A DNA stretch of 64,000 nt from Adenophora triphylla var. japonica (Eukaryota > Streptophyta > Magnoliopsida > Asterales > Campanulaceae): assembly GCA_022495995.1 (NCBI GenBank), contig JAFEMH010001293.1:435072-499071 (forward strand). The letters are read 5' to 3'. A model generated the notes under the pieces. It searched no databases. It was not told where the DNA came from and saw only the letters and a program-made list of their open reading frames with translations. This document shows positions 1-8,816 of this stretch, piece after piece. Numbering within the stretch: the stretch's first letter is position 1; each line of letters starts with the position of its first letter. The position numbers and the translations under genes are program-made.

Positions 1-177
1 ATCATCGGCTTTCAGAGCGGGACATTTGGATGACAGCATACCAGACATGCCCTTAATTGACAGCCAGATCTTCATGCGTTCAGACCAACGCTTAAAGTTC
101 TTACCACCGAACTTTTCCGGAAGATCTGAGGTGTCAACTAGGGACTTAAATGGAGAACTAGAGGTACCAGCAGACAT
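1..177 (-). CDS. gag: Ty1-copia gag, N-terminal 59 residues (runs off the window)
   Basis: The minus strand is open from an ATG at 177 to the window edge, giving 59 codons without a stop. The protein begins MSAGTSSSPFKSL and continues with LPEKFGGKNFKRW and MKIWLSIKGM. That is the pattern of the N-terminal part of plant copia Gag proteins (F-x-G-x-N-F-x-x-W followed by a short helix with conserved Trp). Gag packages element RNA into cytoplasmic particles. The ATG lies only 27 bases inside the adjoining LTR end, so the untranslated leader is very short. Seen: open frame and motif. Known: the motif is typical of copia Gag. Inferred: the rest of the element lies left of base 1. Confidence 0.75.
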   Translation of the reverse strand, partial: MSAGTSSSPFKSLVDTSDLPEKFGGKNFKRWSERMKIWLSIKGMSGMLSSKCPALKADD

Positions 178-204
178 GATTCAATAAACTATTTTCTCTT
201 AGAC

Positions 205-1020
205 TGTTGGAAATTAATTTATAGCACCACAGATTAAACAAACAATTTAATCAACAGTAGGGGATTTATTGATCAAGTCAAGAACGTACCAATAAGCCAA
301 AAGCAAAACCGATAGCAAGGAAACAGGATCAGGAAAACACAACAGAAACAAGTAAACAAATGATTAGAAAAACTTATCGTGATTTGATCGAGTCGCCTTA
401 GGAAGACTGTCCTAAGAGAAAATATTGCCCCCAATTGGTGCAACTCAGGTACAGGCAAATTTCTCTGAGGATAAAACGATCACGGATTACGTACCACAAA
501 TCAGCACACAGGTAGGTAATCACTGGCGGTCCTATCTCAGTCGCCTTGAATCTCACGAACGAATCTCTATGAACAGAGAGTAATTCAACAATGAAATAAA
601 ACAAGAGAATTGATTTTCTCTTCAATATCTCATAATGAAAAAACTGCTCAAATTCGGCCCAGGTAATCACTGGCGGTCCTATCTCAGTCGCCTGGAGGAA
701 GTTTATTATTTATATGATTGGTAAATTAGGGTTTTTAAGTCTTAATGAGGCTTAAAAACTGCTCAAATTCGGCCCAGGAAAATTGCAAACCCGTCATGAG
801 CGCGGCGGCCCTTGAGGCATGCGCGATCGCACTAGGCAACAGGCAATGGTTGTTGAACCCTCGGCACAACAGCGCGACCGCCCTTGGCCATGGCGCAGCC
901 GCCCTCCTTGGCAGTAACTCCGACGTGATTTCCCTTGGCCAAATTCAGTCCAGACCCACAACACAACAAGGTCATAGAGCTATGGACTTCCATACCACAT
1001 ATATATCAAATATTCCAACA
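205..1020 (-). repeat. Copia long terminal repeat (5' LTR of a minus-strand element)
   Basis: On the minus strand this block starts TGTTGGAATATTTG (at 1020) and ends TTTCCAACA (at 205), an 8-base terminal inverted repeat of the TG...CA kind. It lies directly upstream of the copia gag start. Inside are direct repeats: a roughly 32-base block at 513-544 and 663-694, and ACTGCTCAAATTCGGCCCAGG at about 643 and 758. A GC-rich stretch at about 795-920 holds several GGGCGGYCGC-type palindromic units. No TGGTATCAGAGC primer site follows the LTR, which is odd for a plant copia element, so the inner border is the less certain one. Confidence 0.6.
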
Positions 1021-1114
1021 ATAATCCCTTAACAATAAATAAAAATTTCTCCACTCTCAAATTACATCCACATTTCCCTCTACACAAATAAAATCCACCA
1101 TCTCTCTCTCTCTC
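1021..1114. other. Host sequence left of the TR-GAG insertion
   Basis: A/T-rich sequence ending in a TC microsatellite (about 1099-1114). It is the left part of the region that resumes at 8817 after the inserted element. No gene is visible. Confidence 0.5.
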
Positions 1115-1296
1115 TGTAGACACCCCATTCTGAACTCATAACTACATGATTACACTACTCTTCATCTCTCTTTTGTGTTTTGATGAAAGCATATCAGTTT
1201 CGTCATGTTTCGTTAAGTTTCTAACTAACCTCGTTAGTTTTGGACCTAACTGACTAACGGAACAACTGAAGAGGACAAAATAGTCATCAGACTAGT

Positions 1297-1333
1297 TATC
1301 TCGCACGAGATATCATATCTCGCGCGAGATATC
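1297..1333. promoter_or_regulatory. Paired palindrome CTCGCRCGAG upstream of the TATA box
   Basis: TATCTCGCACGAGATA is followed after two bases by TATCTCGCGCGAGATA. Each is an almost perfect palindrome. The same pair recurs in the 3' LTR (7941-7978) and, slightly changed, twice inside the element (2290-2327 and 3327-3365). Its position about 150 bases upstream of the TATA box suggests a binding site for a dimeric factor or a CpG-rich methylation target. That role is inference. Confidence 0.6.
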
Positions 1334-1487
1334 CCCCTCGGCTTGAGGATGTGTAGAAATCACTCTCCTTCTCCGTTTCAAACTCTCTTTTTGGATAAAA
1401 CCTTATCAATTCGGGTATCCAATCAGAACTGAGTTCTGGAACCTTCCTAGGGGATTTTACCTCTCCACCTTCACCTCTCCAACCTCC

Positions 1488-1495
1488 TATAAATA
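1488..1495 (+). promoter_or_regulatory. TATA box of the 5' LTR
   Basis: TATAAATA in the context CCTCC-TATAAATA-CTGG. It is repeated at 8126-8133 in the 3' LTR. It probably sets the start of the element transcript about 30 bases downstream. Confidence 0.7.
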
Positions 1496-2178
1496 CTGGA
1501 TGACTTTCAGTGTTTCAGAGGTCGACAATTCTGATCCTTGATCAAGAATTCCACACAACACACACAATTTGTTGGTTTCTTTCCACGAAAGACTCCTTCA
1601 AATCACTCACAAACAACTCCTAAATTCGTCCTTCAACCACGTTGATTGACGAACATCGAAGCCCGAATCAAAGGACCAAGGCGAAGCTCCGTCCGCATTA
1701 AGATCCAAATCAAGGATCGAGGCGAAGCTCTGTCCGTATCAAGTTTCAACTCTAAACTCGAGTCGAAACTCTGTCCGAATCTCTCCTTAAAAGGTAATCA
1801 TCCTTTAAACTTTCGTTTCTCTTCTCAACCTCTCTATTGATTTTAGAGTAGTGTAATCCCATCAAAAGGATTAGCCTAGAGTCCCTTGATCGATGGAGCG
1901 ATCTCGAAGCACACAATCAGACATTCCTAATCAAGAAATTGATTAGGGTTTATTTGTTCTTCTTTAATTATTTTATTAAAAAGATTGAAAACCTCTCTTT
2001 TCTTTAGCAAGACCGATCTCCGAATTGGGTGAAATGGATGCCTTCTAAACCTACCCATTTCATAACCTAAGCCCCGAACTCAAATCTCTTTCAAAATGGT
2101 TTTCCTATGTTTCCAATCGAATAATATAGGTGGCGACTCAAAAGATGAAAGAGATGAAATTTTCTCACAACGCTACAG

Positions 2179-2195
2179 TGGCGACTCATTTGGGA
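2179..2195 (+). other. Primer binding site of the TR-GAG element
   Basis: TGGCGACTCATTTGGGA begins two bases after the LTR end. The first nine bases equal the site of the Tat element at 38444 (TGGCGACTCCGCTGGGGA). From memory that is complementary to a tRNA-Arg 3' end used by Tat/Ogre elements. The later part has diverged. Confidence 0.6.
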
Positions 2196-2289
2196 CTGAA
2201 AATTAAGAGGCTTAAACTTGCGTCAAAATTAAAAGAGAGGTTTTTCAATCTATTTTGTAAAATTCGAATTTTTCTGTTCTCAGATGGGA

Positions 2290-2327
2290 GATATCTCGCA
2301 CGAGATATCATTATCTCGCGCGAGATA
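2290..2327. repeat. Internal copy of the paired palindrome
   Basis: TATCTCGCACGAGATA and TATCTCGCGCGAGATA separated by a few bases, as in the LTR but located in the leader before gag. A third, diverged pair is at 3327-3365 (ATCTCGTGCGAGAT and TCGCGCGCGAGAT). The recurrence outside the LTR shows that the motif has spread within the element. Confidence 0.65.
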
Positions 2328-2605
2328 GGGCTTCCAGTCTGGTTGTTTTTTGGTTTCTCCTGTTTCGCTCGTAATCCAAGACGAGAGCCGAACATGCAAA
2401 GGGGATCCCAGAATTCATTATCTGCAGAGTTCCTGCATCTTAAGGCCTCCCTTAAGGTGTAGAACTCGAACCTTTATTTTCCTTAAATAATTGATTATTA
2501 TTTATGAACTGCGTGTGATTGGGTTTTATTTAATTAAAGTCCGGTCCATTGGGGATTCGGGAGTTGTAAATTGAATTATTTATCTCTCTTTCTCTCTCTT
2601 TATGT

Positions 2606-2670
2606 GGAACTACGACGGCCTGAGTCTTCCTAATTTGGGAGAAACGTAGGCAACCACTTGGTGCGGCCAC
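2606..2670 (+). ncRNA. Hairpin motif B, copy 1 (5' leader of TR-GAG)
   Basis: GAACTACG and ACGTAGGCA enclose an inner stem TCTTCC...GGGAGA, followed by CAACC...GGTGCGGCC. The outer stem CTACG/CGTAG is the same in all three copies in the window, while the inner stem differs but still pairs (see 7625-7690 and 46423-46487). This looks like a conserved RNA structure in the element transcript, perhaps for packaging, export or translation. The function is not known. Confidence 0.55.
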
Positions 2671-3618
2671 TATCTGTTTTCCTTTTGATTTTTTCAAAAA
2701 AAAAAAAACCTCTATTTTACTCTATCACCTAGATTGACTATCACACACGCGCACTCATATTATAACTGTCATTGCACTGCATACCCTCTATAAACCCGAG
2801 ACCCACACTAAGGACGGATGACGGTAACCACCTAGTCGCCGGTCTCTCCGAAGTTGGATCATCCCACTCCGCGTATTCAATCCACCTAGATTGTCATATC
2901 GCGGGGAGCCTAGCCTTCCAGCCCTGCATCGCCACATATCATGTAGATTGTTTTTCTAGGAACACTCCGTGACCGGTCGGTTTTGACTCGGTAATTCTTC
3001 TTGTCTTTGACCAAAATAAAGTTAATGTAAAATTGAATATCGAGAAAGGATTCGGAAAAGTCCCTTCGGAAAAAGAAAAAGTCCCTTCGGAAACGTCCCT
3101 TCAGAATGACCCTTTCGGAAGTAAATTTAAAGAAAAAAAAAATCCTTCCGGTCAATTTTACGTGGCTTTATTTTACAAAGAATGGTTAATTACCGAGTCC
3201 CTAGGTTTGGTTTGAATTACGTATACCTGTAAGATTTACCTAGGATGCTAGATAGAAAACGGATCTTCGTCCGTCCGACCATGAATCTAGGAAATAAAAT
3301 GAGGAAAAATCCATCTTTCCGGATGGTTATCTCGTGCGAGATTACCTTGTCGCGCGCGAGATTTTATTTGCAGAATCTGTGTTTGTAATTGATGATCGAT
3401 GTGCGCTCCCTCCTTGAGTCAAAACTCCGTCTCTAATAAAAATAAAAACTTCAAAAAAATCACTCGTGAGGTAATTTTAACCATCATCCTTTTCTCCATC
3501 TAGAATCATTTGGGGCTAATATTCGAAAAGGCGTTTCGTTGGGATATCTAGTTCATCTCTAAGGTCGTCAAGCTCCCTTACCTCTCCAACGGTAGCATTT
3601 CAATTTCCTTCCGACGCG
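2671..3618 (+). other. Untranslated leader of TR-GAG before gag
   Basis: About 950 bases with no convincing coding frame. It holds a poly-A tract, a stretch at 2800-2910 with alternating GGATGAC and CCGG words, the short direct repeats TCCCTTCGGAAA at about 3060-3115, and a diverged paired palindrome at 3327-3365. Confidence 0.5.
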
Positions 3619-4850
3619 ATGAATTTCGAAGCACTCAAGAAGGAAATTGAGGATCAAAGGACTCGATATGAAGAAATGCTACAAGCCCAAGCCAATGAAA
3701 TGGAGGCCCGATTAGAACTTGAAAGAAGAATCCAAGCCGGGGAAATGAAAGCCATGGTTGACGAACTCCAAGCCATGAAACTACAATTGGCCGAATTAAG
3801 CTCAAAGAAGAAAGAAAGTAGGACCTCTTCCGATGATGAAGTATCATACACTAAGAAGGCTAAAAGCCACCGCAAGCACAAGAAAAAGGTGTATGAGTCT
3901 AGCTCATCATCTTCCTCATCCGACAATGAGAGTTATGTTTCCAAGAAAGAAAGAAAGAGGGAAAGCAAGGACGAACCCCTTACCATGGCAATACTAGAAA
4001 AGAAACTTGCATCCCTCGATGTGAGTAAGGGAGCGTCACTCTCTATTGACTATGACACCCTTCGTCAATCCATGTCAAAGCTTCCTCGAAAGTACAAGAC
4101 ACCCGACATTGCAAAATACAATGGTTCTACTTGCCCTAAAGCTCATTTGGAAACCTACTCTTGGGCCATGCTACTTATGGGTGTCGATGACAACTTGCTA
4201 GTTCAATGCTTTCCACAAACTCTCGATGGTGCCGCTAGAGATTGGTACATGAATCTTCCACTCTCCACAAGGCTTGATTGGCCACTCGCCTGTCGTGCCT
4301 TCCAAGAGCAATATGAGGACAACTCCACTTACCGCACCACTAGGAGAGACCTTGAGCAAACCAAGCAACTTCCGAATGAATCATTCGCAGACTTCGTCAA
4401 AAGATGGAGGATCAAACTGACTGAAATCGTTGATAGGCCAAGCCTAGACGAACAAATTCATATCCTACTTCAATGCCTCCGCGAAGAGTACCAAGAGAAG
4501 CTTGCCGGCAATTACTTTCCTAGTTTCCTCGAACTCCATAAATCGGGCCTTAGAATTGATGAATTGATCCTTCTTAGAAAGAATTCAGAAAAGGAGAATC
4601 GTCCAACAAAGGGGAGCACGGTCGTACCTATCATGATTTTGGTGGGGCTACTCTTAAGGAAATGTTCGATGATCTAGTAGGCCAAGGAAAATTGAAGCCA
4701 ATGGAAAACTATCATCCTAAGAAAATGAGGGAAGATTGGGACCACGACAAATTTTGTGAGTACCATCAGTTTAGTGGTCATGACACCAACAATTGCTACA
4801 ATTTGAGGGATGCCATCCAAGACTTGTATGAAGCCGGCAAGATCAACTGA
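3619..4850 (+). pseudogene. gag: Tat/Ogre-type Gag of the TR-GAG element (one frameshift)
   Basis: The first frame runs 3619-4677. It has an N-terminal coiled-coil-like stretch (residues 1-75, rich in E, K, Q and L), a Ser/Lys-rich linker with a run of eight serines (about residues 92-101), then a retrotransposon Gag core at about residues 160-310 with AHLETYSWAML, AARDWYMNLP and FADFVKRWR. Near 4615-4630 the frame shifts by one base. It continues as FDDLVGQGKLKP and ends at 4850 with the knuckle CEYHQFSGHDTNNC, a C-x2-H-x4-H-x4-C form typical of Tat/Ogre Gag. Gag forms the particle and binds RNA. The ATG context CCGACGCGATGAATTTC follows a long leader. Length (about 410 residues over both frames) suits the family. 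No pol frame follows. Confidence 0.85.
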
Positions 4851-5350
4851 AGCATCACCACCTTGGGGCTCCGATTCTCCTCTCCCTTTTTCCTATGAAA
4901 AAAAAAAAAAAAGAGAAAAGAAGAAAAAAAAAACATAGATTAGGTAAATTTCCTAGTATGTTCTCGAATAGTCGTTCTGTCTTTCTAGTACATCTCTATC
5001 CTCTCTAGTTTGTGTCAAGTAAACTATCGAGTCTGTTTCGAATTTCCTTATCAATAAAAGTTATCTCTTTATCATAAACACTTTCCCAAAAGTTGTTTTT
5101 CTTTATGAGTATCATTTGATCCATGCTGAATAGTGGACCCTCATACCTTAAATCATCACGAAAAAAAAAATAATAGAAACTTCTAAACAAGTTCGAAATG
5201 AAAACTATCCTTAGAAGGCTTAAGGCTAAACATTACTCATGTTGAAAGTCGATTGTCAACAAACGAAGGAAGCCAAAGGCGCTGCTATCAACATTCATCC
5301 CAAGAAAAGTGGGGTTACTCAATTCAAGGCTTTGAGAGTACAAAAATAAA

Positions 5351-5400
5351 AAGCTCGCTAGGTCGAAACTCCTCAAATCGTCCTAGGCAAAAATAGAGCA
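5351..5400 (+). ncRNA. Hairpin motif A, copy 1
   Basis: GCTCGCTAGGTCGAAAC ... GTCCTAGGCAAAAATAGAGC. The outer stem GCTAGG pairs with CCTAGGC; the inner stem is weak in this copy. Other copies are at 6076-6126, 6153-6203 and, in the Tat element, 46306-46358. Confidence 0.5.
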
Positions 5401-6075
5401 TCAAAAAAAAAAAAAAAAAAAAAAGAGAAAAACTCTCAAGCCTTCATCGCCCCACAACAAGGATGAAATTTCAACAAAGGCAAGAAGGACTCACCCGCAA
5501 AGAAGAAGAGTCAAGTGATATCAATGAAGAAAAGAGGATCCCTCAACATCCTCTTACAATGAAGCCTGAATGGCAACGCAAATGAGGAAGACTTTCAACA
5601 TCAATCCATAAAGAGAAATGTTTAGCCTTAATTCATACTAATGATTGGCTTTCTTTTCAAATTCGTTAAGAAACTTCTAGATGATACAAGGTCCATTAAA
5701 AGTAGAGCAACTTTTCTAGACCTTTGAGCCATATAGCGTTCTTTGTTGAGTCTAGGGGCTTTCTCTTAGCCATTCTCATACACACTCTTGAAATCCAAGC
5801 ATTAAAATTGGGGCTTCCTAACCTTTCCTCCCCCAGTCAATCCCTACTCAAACTCTCGAGAGTAATCAAATCTGCATTAGGGGCTTTCCTCTTCGTTTCT
5901 CACTCTCATCATTAGAGAATACACTTCCCAAAAGAGTCAATGCTTGGATCATCTTCCAAAAAATAGAGTCCGTCTCTCCTCAACTAAACTTGAGATCTCA
6001 TCTTTTTCCTTAATGAGATTCTTCCAACTGAGTTCTCTTCGAGTACACATACTTTTCAAAAAAAAAAAAGAGAAT

Positions 6076-6126
6076 AGCTCGCTAGGTTGAAAACTCGTAA
6101 AGAGCGGCCTAGGCAAAAGTTAGAGC
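6076..6126 (+). ncRNA. Hairpin motif A, copy 2
   Basis: GCTCGCTAGGTTGAAAACTC, then GTAAA, then GAGCGGCCTAGGCAAAAG. The outer stem is GCTAGG/CCTAGGC and the inner stem is CTC/GAG closing a GTAAA loop. Confidence 0.6.
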
Positions 6127-6152
6127 ACAAAAACAAAAGACGCAAAAGAGAT

Positions 6153-6203
6153 GCCCGCTAGATTGAAAATCCGAAAGGGCAGTCTAGGCAAAAACCAGGG
6201 TGC
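6153..6203 (+). ncRNA. Hairpin motif A, copy 3
   Basis: CCCGCTAGATTGAAAATCCG, then AAAGGGCAGTCTAGGCAAAA. The outer stem is CTAGA/TCTAG, a compensated change from CTAGG/CCTAG in copies 1 and 2. The inner stem is CC/GG around GAAA. Confidence 0.6.
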
Positions 6204-6847
6204 GTCACAAAAAAAAAAAAATCAAAGGGAAAAAGGAGGGGATCCTTCTTCGATTCACGCAGTCTCACAAGCCTGTTCACGAAGTCATCTACAACATACA
6301 AGAAGTCTTGGGGCTTAATGTCAAGAGAAGCCTTGGAAAATACGTGCTTTGGGCAGCACCAGTTCTACATAGCAAAAGCCATTGGAGTGGTTTAGACCTT
6401 GTTCAGTCAATGATCATCACATGAGAAACTTGGGGCTTGAAGATGGGAAAGTCCTACGACAACGAAAAATCCTTAAAGTATCCTTAGTGTTGAACTTAAG
6501 TTATCTCAACGAAATCCTATTTGACGACTGTCTCATTCGATCTTTAGATGGACCTCACGAGTTGGTCTTCTAAACCAAAATCTAAATCACACAAACGATT
6601 CTCAATCCTCACATAATAGAACTCATTCTCCCCACTGATTCTTGGAGTCGAGTGCACATTGATCATCTTGAACAAACAAATGCTTAAGTGAATGTATGTT
6701 GTTATGCAAATGCTTTCACTAACCCTCTTGTAGGAATTAAAATGCGTAAAGCACGTCAAGTGCCCACTTTCAAGAATTAGATCAAACATGTTGAGTGTTT
6801 GGATTTTTTCCTACCATATACCTTTCTATGCATCCAATTAAGTGCGT

Positions 6848-6966
6848 CGAGCATCTCTTAAAGCGTCAAGCAACCCTAGCGTCAAGCAACCATTGCTTCA
6901 AGCAACCATTGCGTCAAGCAATCATCGCGTCAAGCATCCATCACGTCAAGTGCCATGCGTCAAGCA
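6848..6966 (+). repeat. Short tandem repeat based on GCGTCAAGCAACCAT
   Basis: About six diverged units of GCGTCAAGCAACCATT length (16-18 bases) run from the word GTCGAGCATC to GCGTCAAGCATATT. They feed directly into the 108-bp repeats. Confidence 0.6.
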
Positions 6967-6980
6967 TATTCCAACGAAAA

Positions 6981-7300
6981 GCCCGATTCAACGCCCAGAC
7001 AGGTGGATCGTCAAGAATTAGGTGTGTCAAACATCTAAGATGCGTCAAGCATCTAGGGTCAGTATGTCAAATGCTTACCTTATCAAAAGCCCGGTTCAAC
7101 GCCCAGACAGGTGGATCGTCAACAATTAGGTGTGTCAAACATCTAAGATGCGTCAAGCATCTAGGGTCAGTATGTCAAATGCTTACCTTATCAAAAGCTC
7201 GGTTCAACGCCCAGACAGGTGGATCGTCACCAATTAGGTGTGTCAAACATCTAAGATGCGTCAAGCATCTACAGGTAGTATGTCGAGTACTCACCTCAAC
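6981..7300 (+). repeat. 108-bp tandem repeat, three copies
   Basis: Units start at 6981, 7089 and 7197 (GCCCGATTCAACGCCCAGAC and close variants), an exact 108-base spacing. The third copy is cut near its end. Copies differ by a few bases only. Two 41-base units (AAAGCTCGGTCCCGAATCGC...) follow at about 7301-7380. The period is a multiple of three, so the array reads as a 36-residue repeat in one frame, but nothing suggests it is translated. Confidence 0.8.
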
Positions 7301-7624
7301 AAAAAGCTCGGTCCCGAATCGCCAGGATCGTCACCTCAACAAAAGCTCGGTCCCGAATCGCAAGGATCGTCACCTCACTCCAATCTCAAAAGATAAACCA
7401 ACAGGATGCAAAGGACCGAACAGGTAAATCTTTGTTTTCTAACATCTTTCCCCGCAGGTTCGGAGCCCAAACAGGCGAATCTTCAGACAAACAGGTATAT
7501 TCAGAATTGGGTCATGATTTGATTCCTCAATATGGATTTGCCTTTTCAAAAATAAAATCTCCTCGATTTTCAAAAAAAAAAATGATTTTCAAAATACCTA
7601 AAGGAACCTTTTCGTGCTTTGGAG

Positions 7625-7690
7625 TCGAACTACGTTTTGGTCTGATTCTCCGATAGAGATACGTAGGCAGCCATGCGGCACAACCATCCC
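7625..7690 (+). ncRNA. Hairpin motif B, copy 2 (near the 3' LTR)
   Basis: CGAACTACG, then inner stem TCTC-CGATA-GAGA, then TACGTAGGCAGCC and GCGGCACAACC. The outer stem is kept. The inner stem pairs but uses bases different from copies 1 and 3. Confidence 0.55.
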
Positions 7691-7750
7691 AGCGTTCAGA
7701 ATGATGTCTTTTCTATCGACGACACTTCTTATTTCATAAGACCTGTCGCC

Positions 7751-7759
7751 GAGGGGCTC
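7751..7759 (+). other. Polypurine-tract-like site before the 3' LTR
   Basis: GAGGGGCTC lies directly before TGTAGACACC. It is short and interrupted by pyrimidines, but sits exactly where second-strand priming would start. Confidence 0.45.
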
Positions 7760-8816
7760 TGTAGACACCCCATTCTGAACTCATAACTACATGATTACAC
7801 TACTCTTCATCTCTCTTTTGTGTTTTGATGAAAGCATATCAGTTTCGTCATGTTTCGTTAAGTTTCTAACTAACCTCGTTAGTTTTGGACCTAACTGACT
7901 AACGGAACAACTGAAGAGGACAAAATAGTCATCAGACTAGTTATCTCGCACGAGATATCATATCTCGCGCGAGATATCCCCTCGACAGGATGTGTAGAAA
8001 TCACTCTCTTTCTCCGTTTCAAACTCTCTTTTTGGATAAAACCTTATCAATTCGGGTATCCAATCGGGCGAGTTCGGAACCTTCCTAGGGGATTTTACCT
8101 CTCCACCTTCACCTCTCCAACCTCCTATAAATACTGGATGACTTTCAGTGTTTCGGAGGTCGACAATTCTGATCCTTGATCAAGAAAACACACAACACAC
8201 ACAATTTGTTGGTTTCTTTCCACGAAAGACTCCTTCAAATCACTCACAAACAACTCCTAAATTCGTCCTTCAACCACATTGATTGACGAACATCGAAGCC
8301 CGAATCAAAGGACCAAGGCGAAGCTCCGTCCGCATCAAGATCCAAATCAAGGATCGAGGCGAAGCTCTGTCCGTATCAAGTTTCAACTCTAAACTCGAGT
8401 CGAAACTCTGTCCGAATCTCTCCTTAAAAGGTAATCATCCTTTAAACTTTCGTTTCTCTTCTCAACCTCTTTATTGATTTTAGAGTAGTGTAATCCCATC
8501 AAAAGGATTAGCCTAGAGTCCCTTCAGTCAATGGAGGCGATCTCGAAGCACACAATCCGACATTCCTAATCAAGAAATTGATTAGGGTTTATTTGTTCTT
8601 CTTTAATTATTTTATTAAAAAGATTGAAAACCTCTCTTTTCTTTAGCAAGACCGATCTCCGGATTGGGTGAAATGGATGCCTTCTAAACCTACCCATTTC
8701 ATAACCTAAGCCCCGAACTCAAATCTCTTTCAAAATGGTTTTCCTATGTTTCCAATCGAATAATATAGGTGGCGACTCAAAAAGATGAAAAGATGAAATT
8801 TTCTCACAACGCTACA
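7760..8816 (+). repeat. 3' LTR of the TR-GAG element
   Basis: It is the counterpart of 1115-2177, beginning TGTAGACACCCC and ending CGCTACA. It carries the TATAAATA box (8126-8133) and the paired palindrome (7941-7978). It is followed by CTCTC, the right copy of the target duplication. Confidence 0.92.

Larger units (their letters stand above)
1115..2177 (+). repeat. 5' LTR of the TR-GAG element
   Basis: It begins TGTAGACACCCC and ends GCTACA, with TGTAG/CTACA as inverted ends. It matches 7760-8816 almost base for base apart from small indels and short substituted blocks (for example near 1335-1350, 1425-1440 and 1885-1895). A TATAAATA box lies at 1488-1495 and a paired palindrome at 1297-1333. 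Confidence 0.92.
4851..6840 (+). other. Non-coding 3' part of TR-GAG where pol would lie
   Basis: About 2 kb of A-rich sequence with long A runs (4899-4933, 5403-5424, 6058-6069, 6210-6222) and many short frames that share no retroviral motif. I see no trace of protease, reverse transcriptase or integrase, so pol seems absent rather than merely frameshifted. Three copies of hairpin motif A lie here. Confidence 0.6.
1115..8816 (+). mobile_element. Complete gypsy-type retrotransposon with gag only (TR-GAG), 7.7 kb
   Basis: Two long terminal repeats (1115-2177 and 7760-8816) start TGTAGACACC and end CGCTACA, and they can be followed side by side over their whole length. The flanks are CTCTC at 1110-1114 and at 8817-8821, a perfect 5-bp target duplication. 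Just inside the left LTR is a primer site starting TGGCGACTC, the kind seen in Tat/Ogre elements. The only protein found between the LTRs is a Tat-type Gag (3619-4850). No protease, reverse transcriptase or integrase is readable in the remaining 2.9 kb. This matches the plant TR-GAG class of non-autonomous elements, which must borrow pol from a relative. The Tat/Ogre element at 36669 shares its hairpin motifs and is the kind of partner expected. Confidence 0.9.

Noticed and set aside
1646..1840. 64-codon frame present identically at 8283-8477
   Set aside because: It recurs only because it lies in the LTR; it starts without ATG in place and has no known domain.
6795..7427. 210-codon frame with 36-residue repeats
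   Set aside because: It is an effect of the 108-bp tandem repeat; no start context, no family, and it lies in the element's untranslated 3' part.
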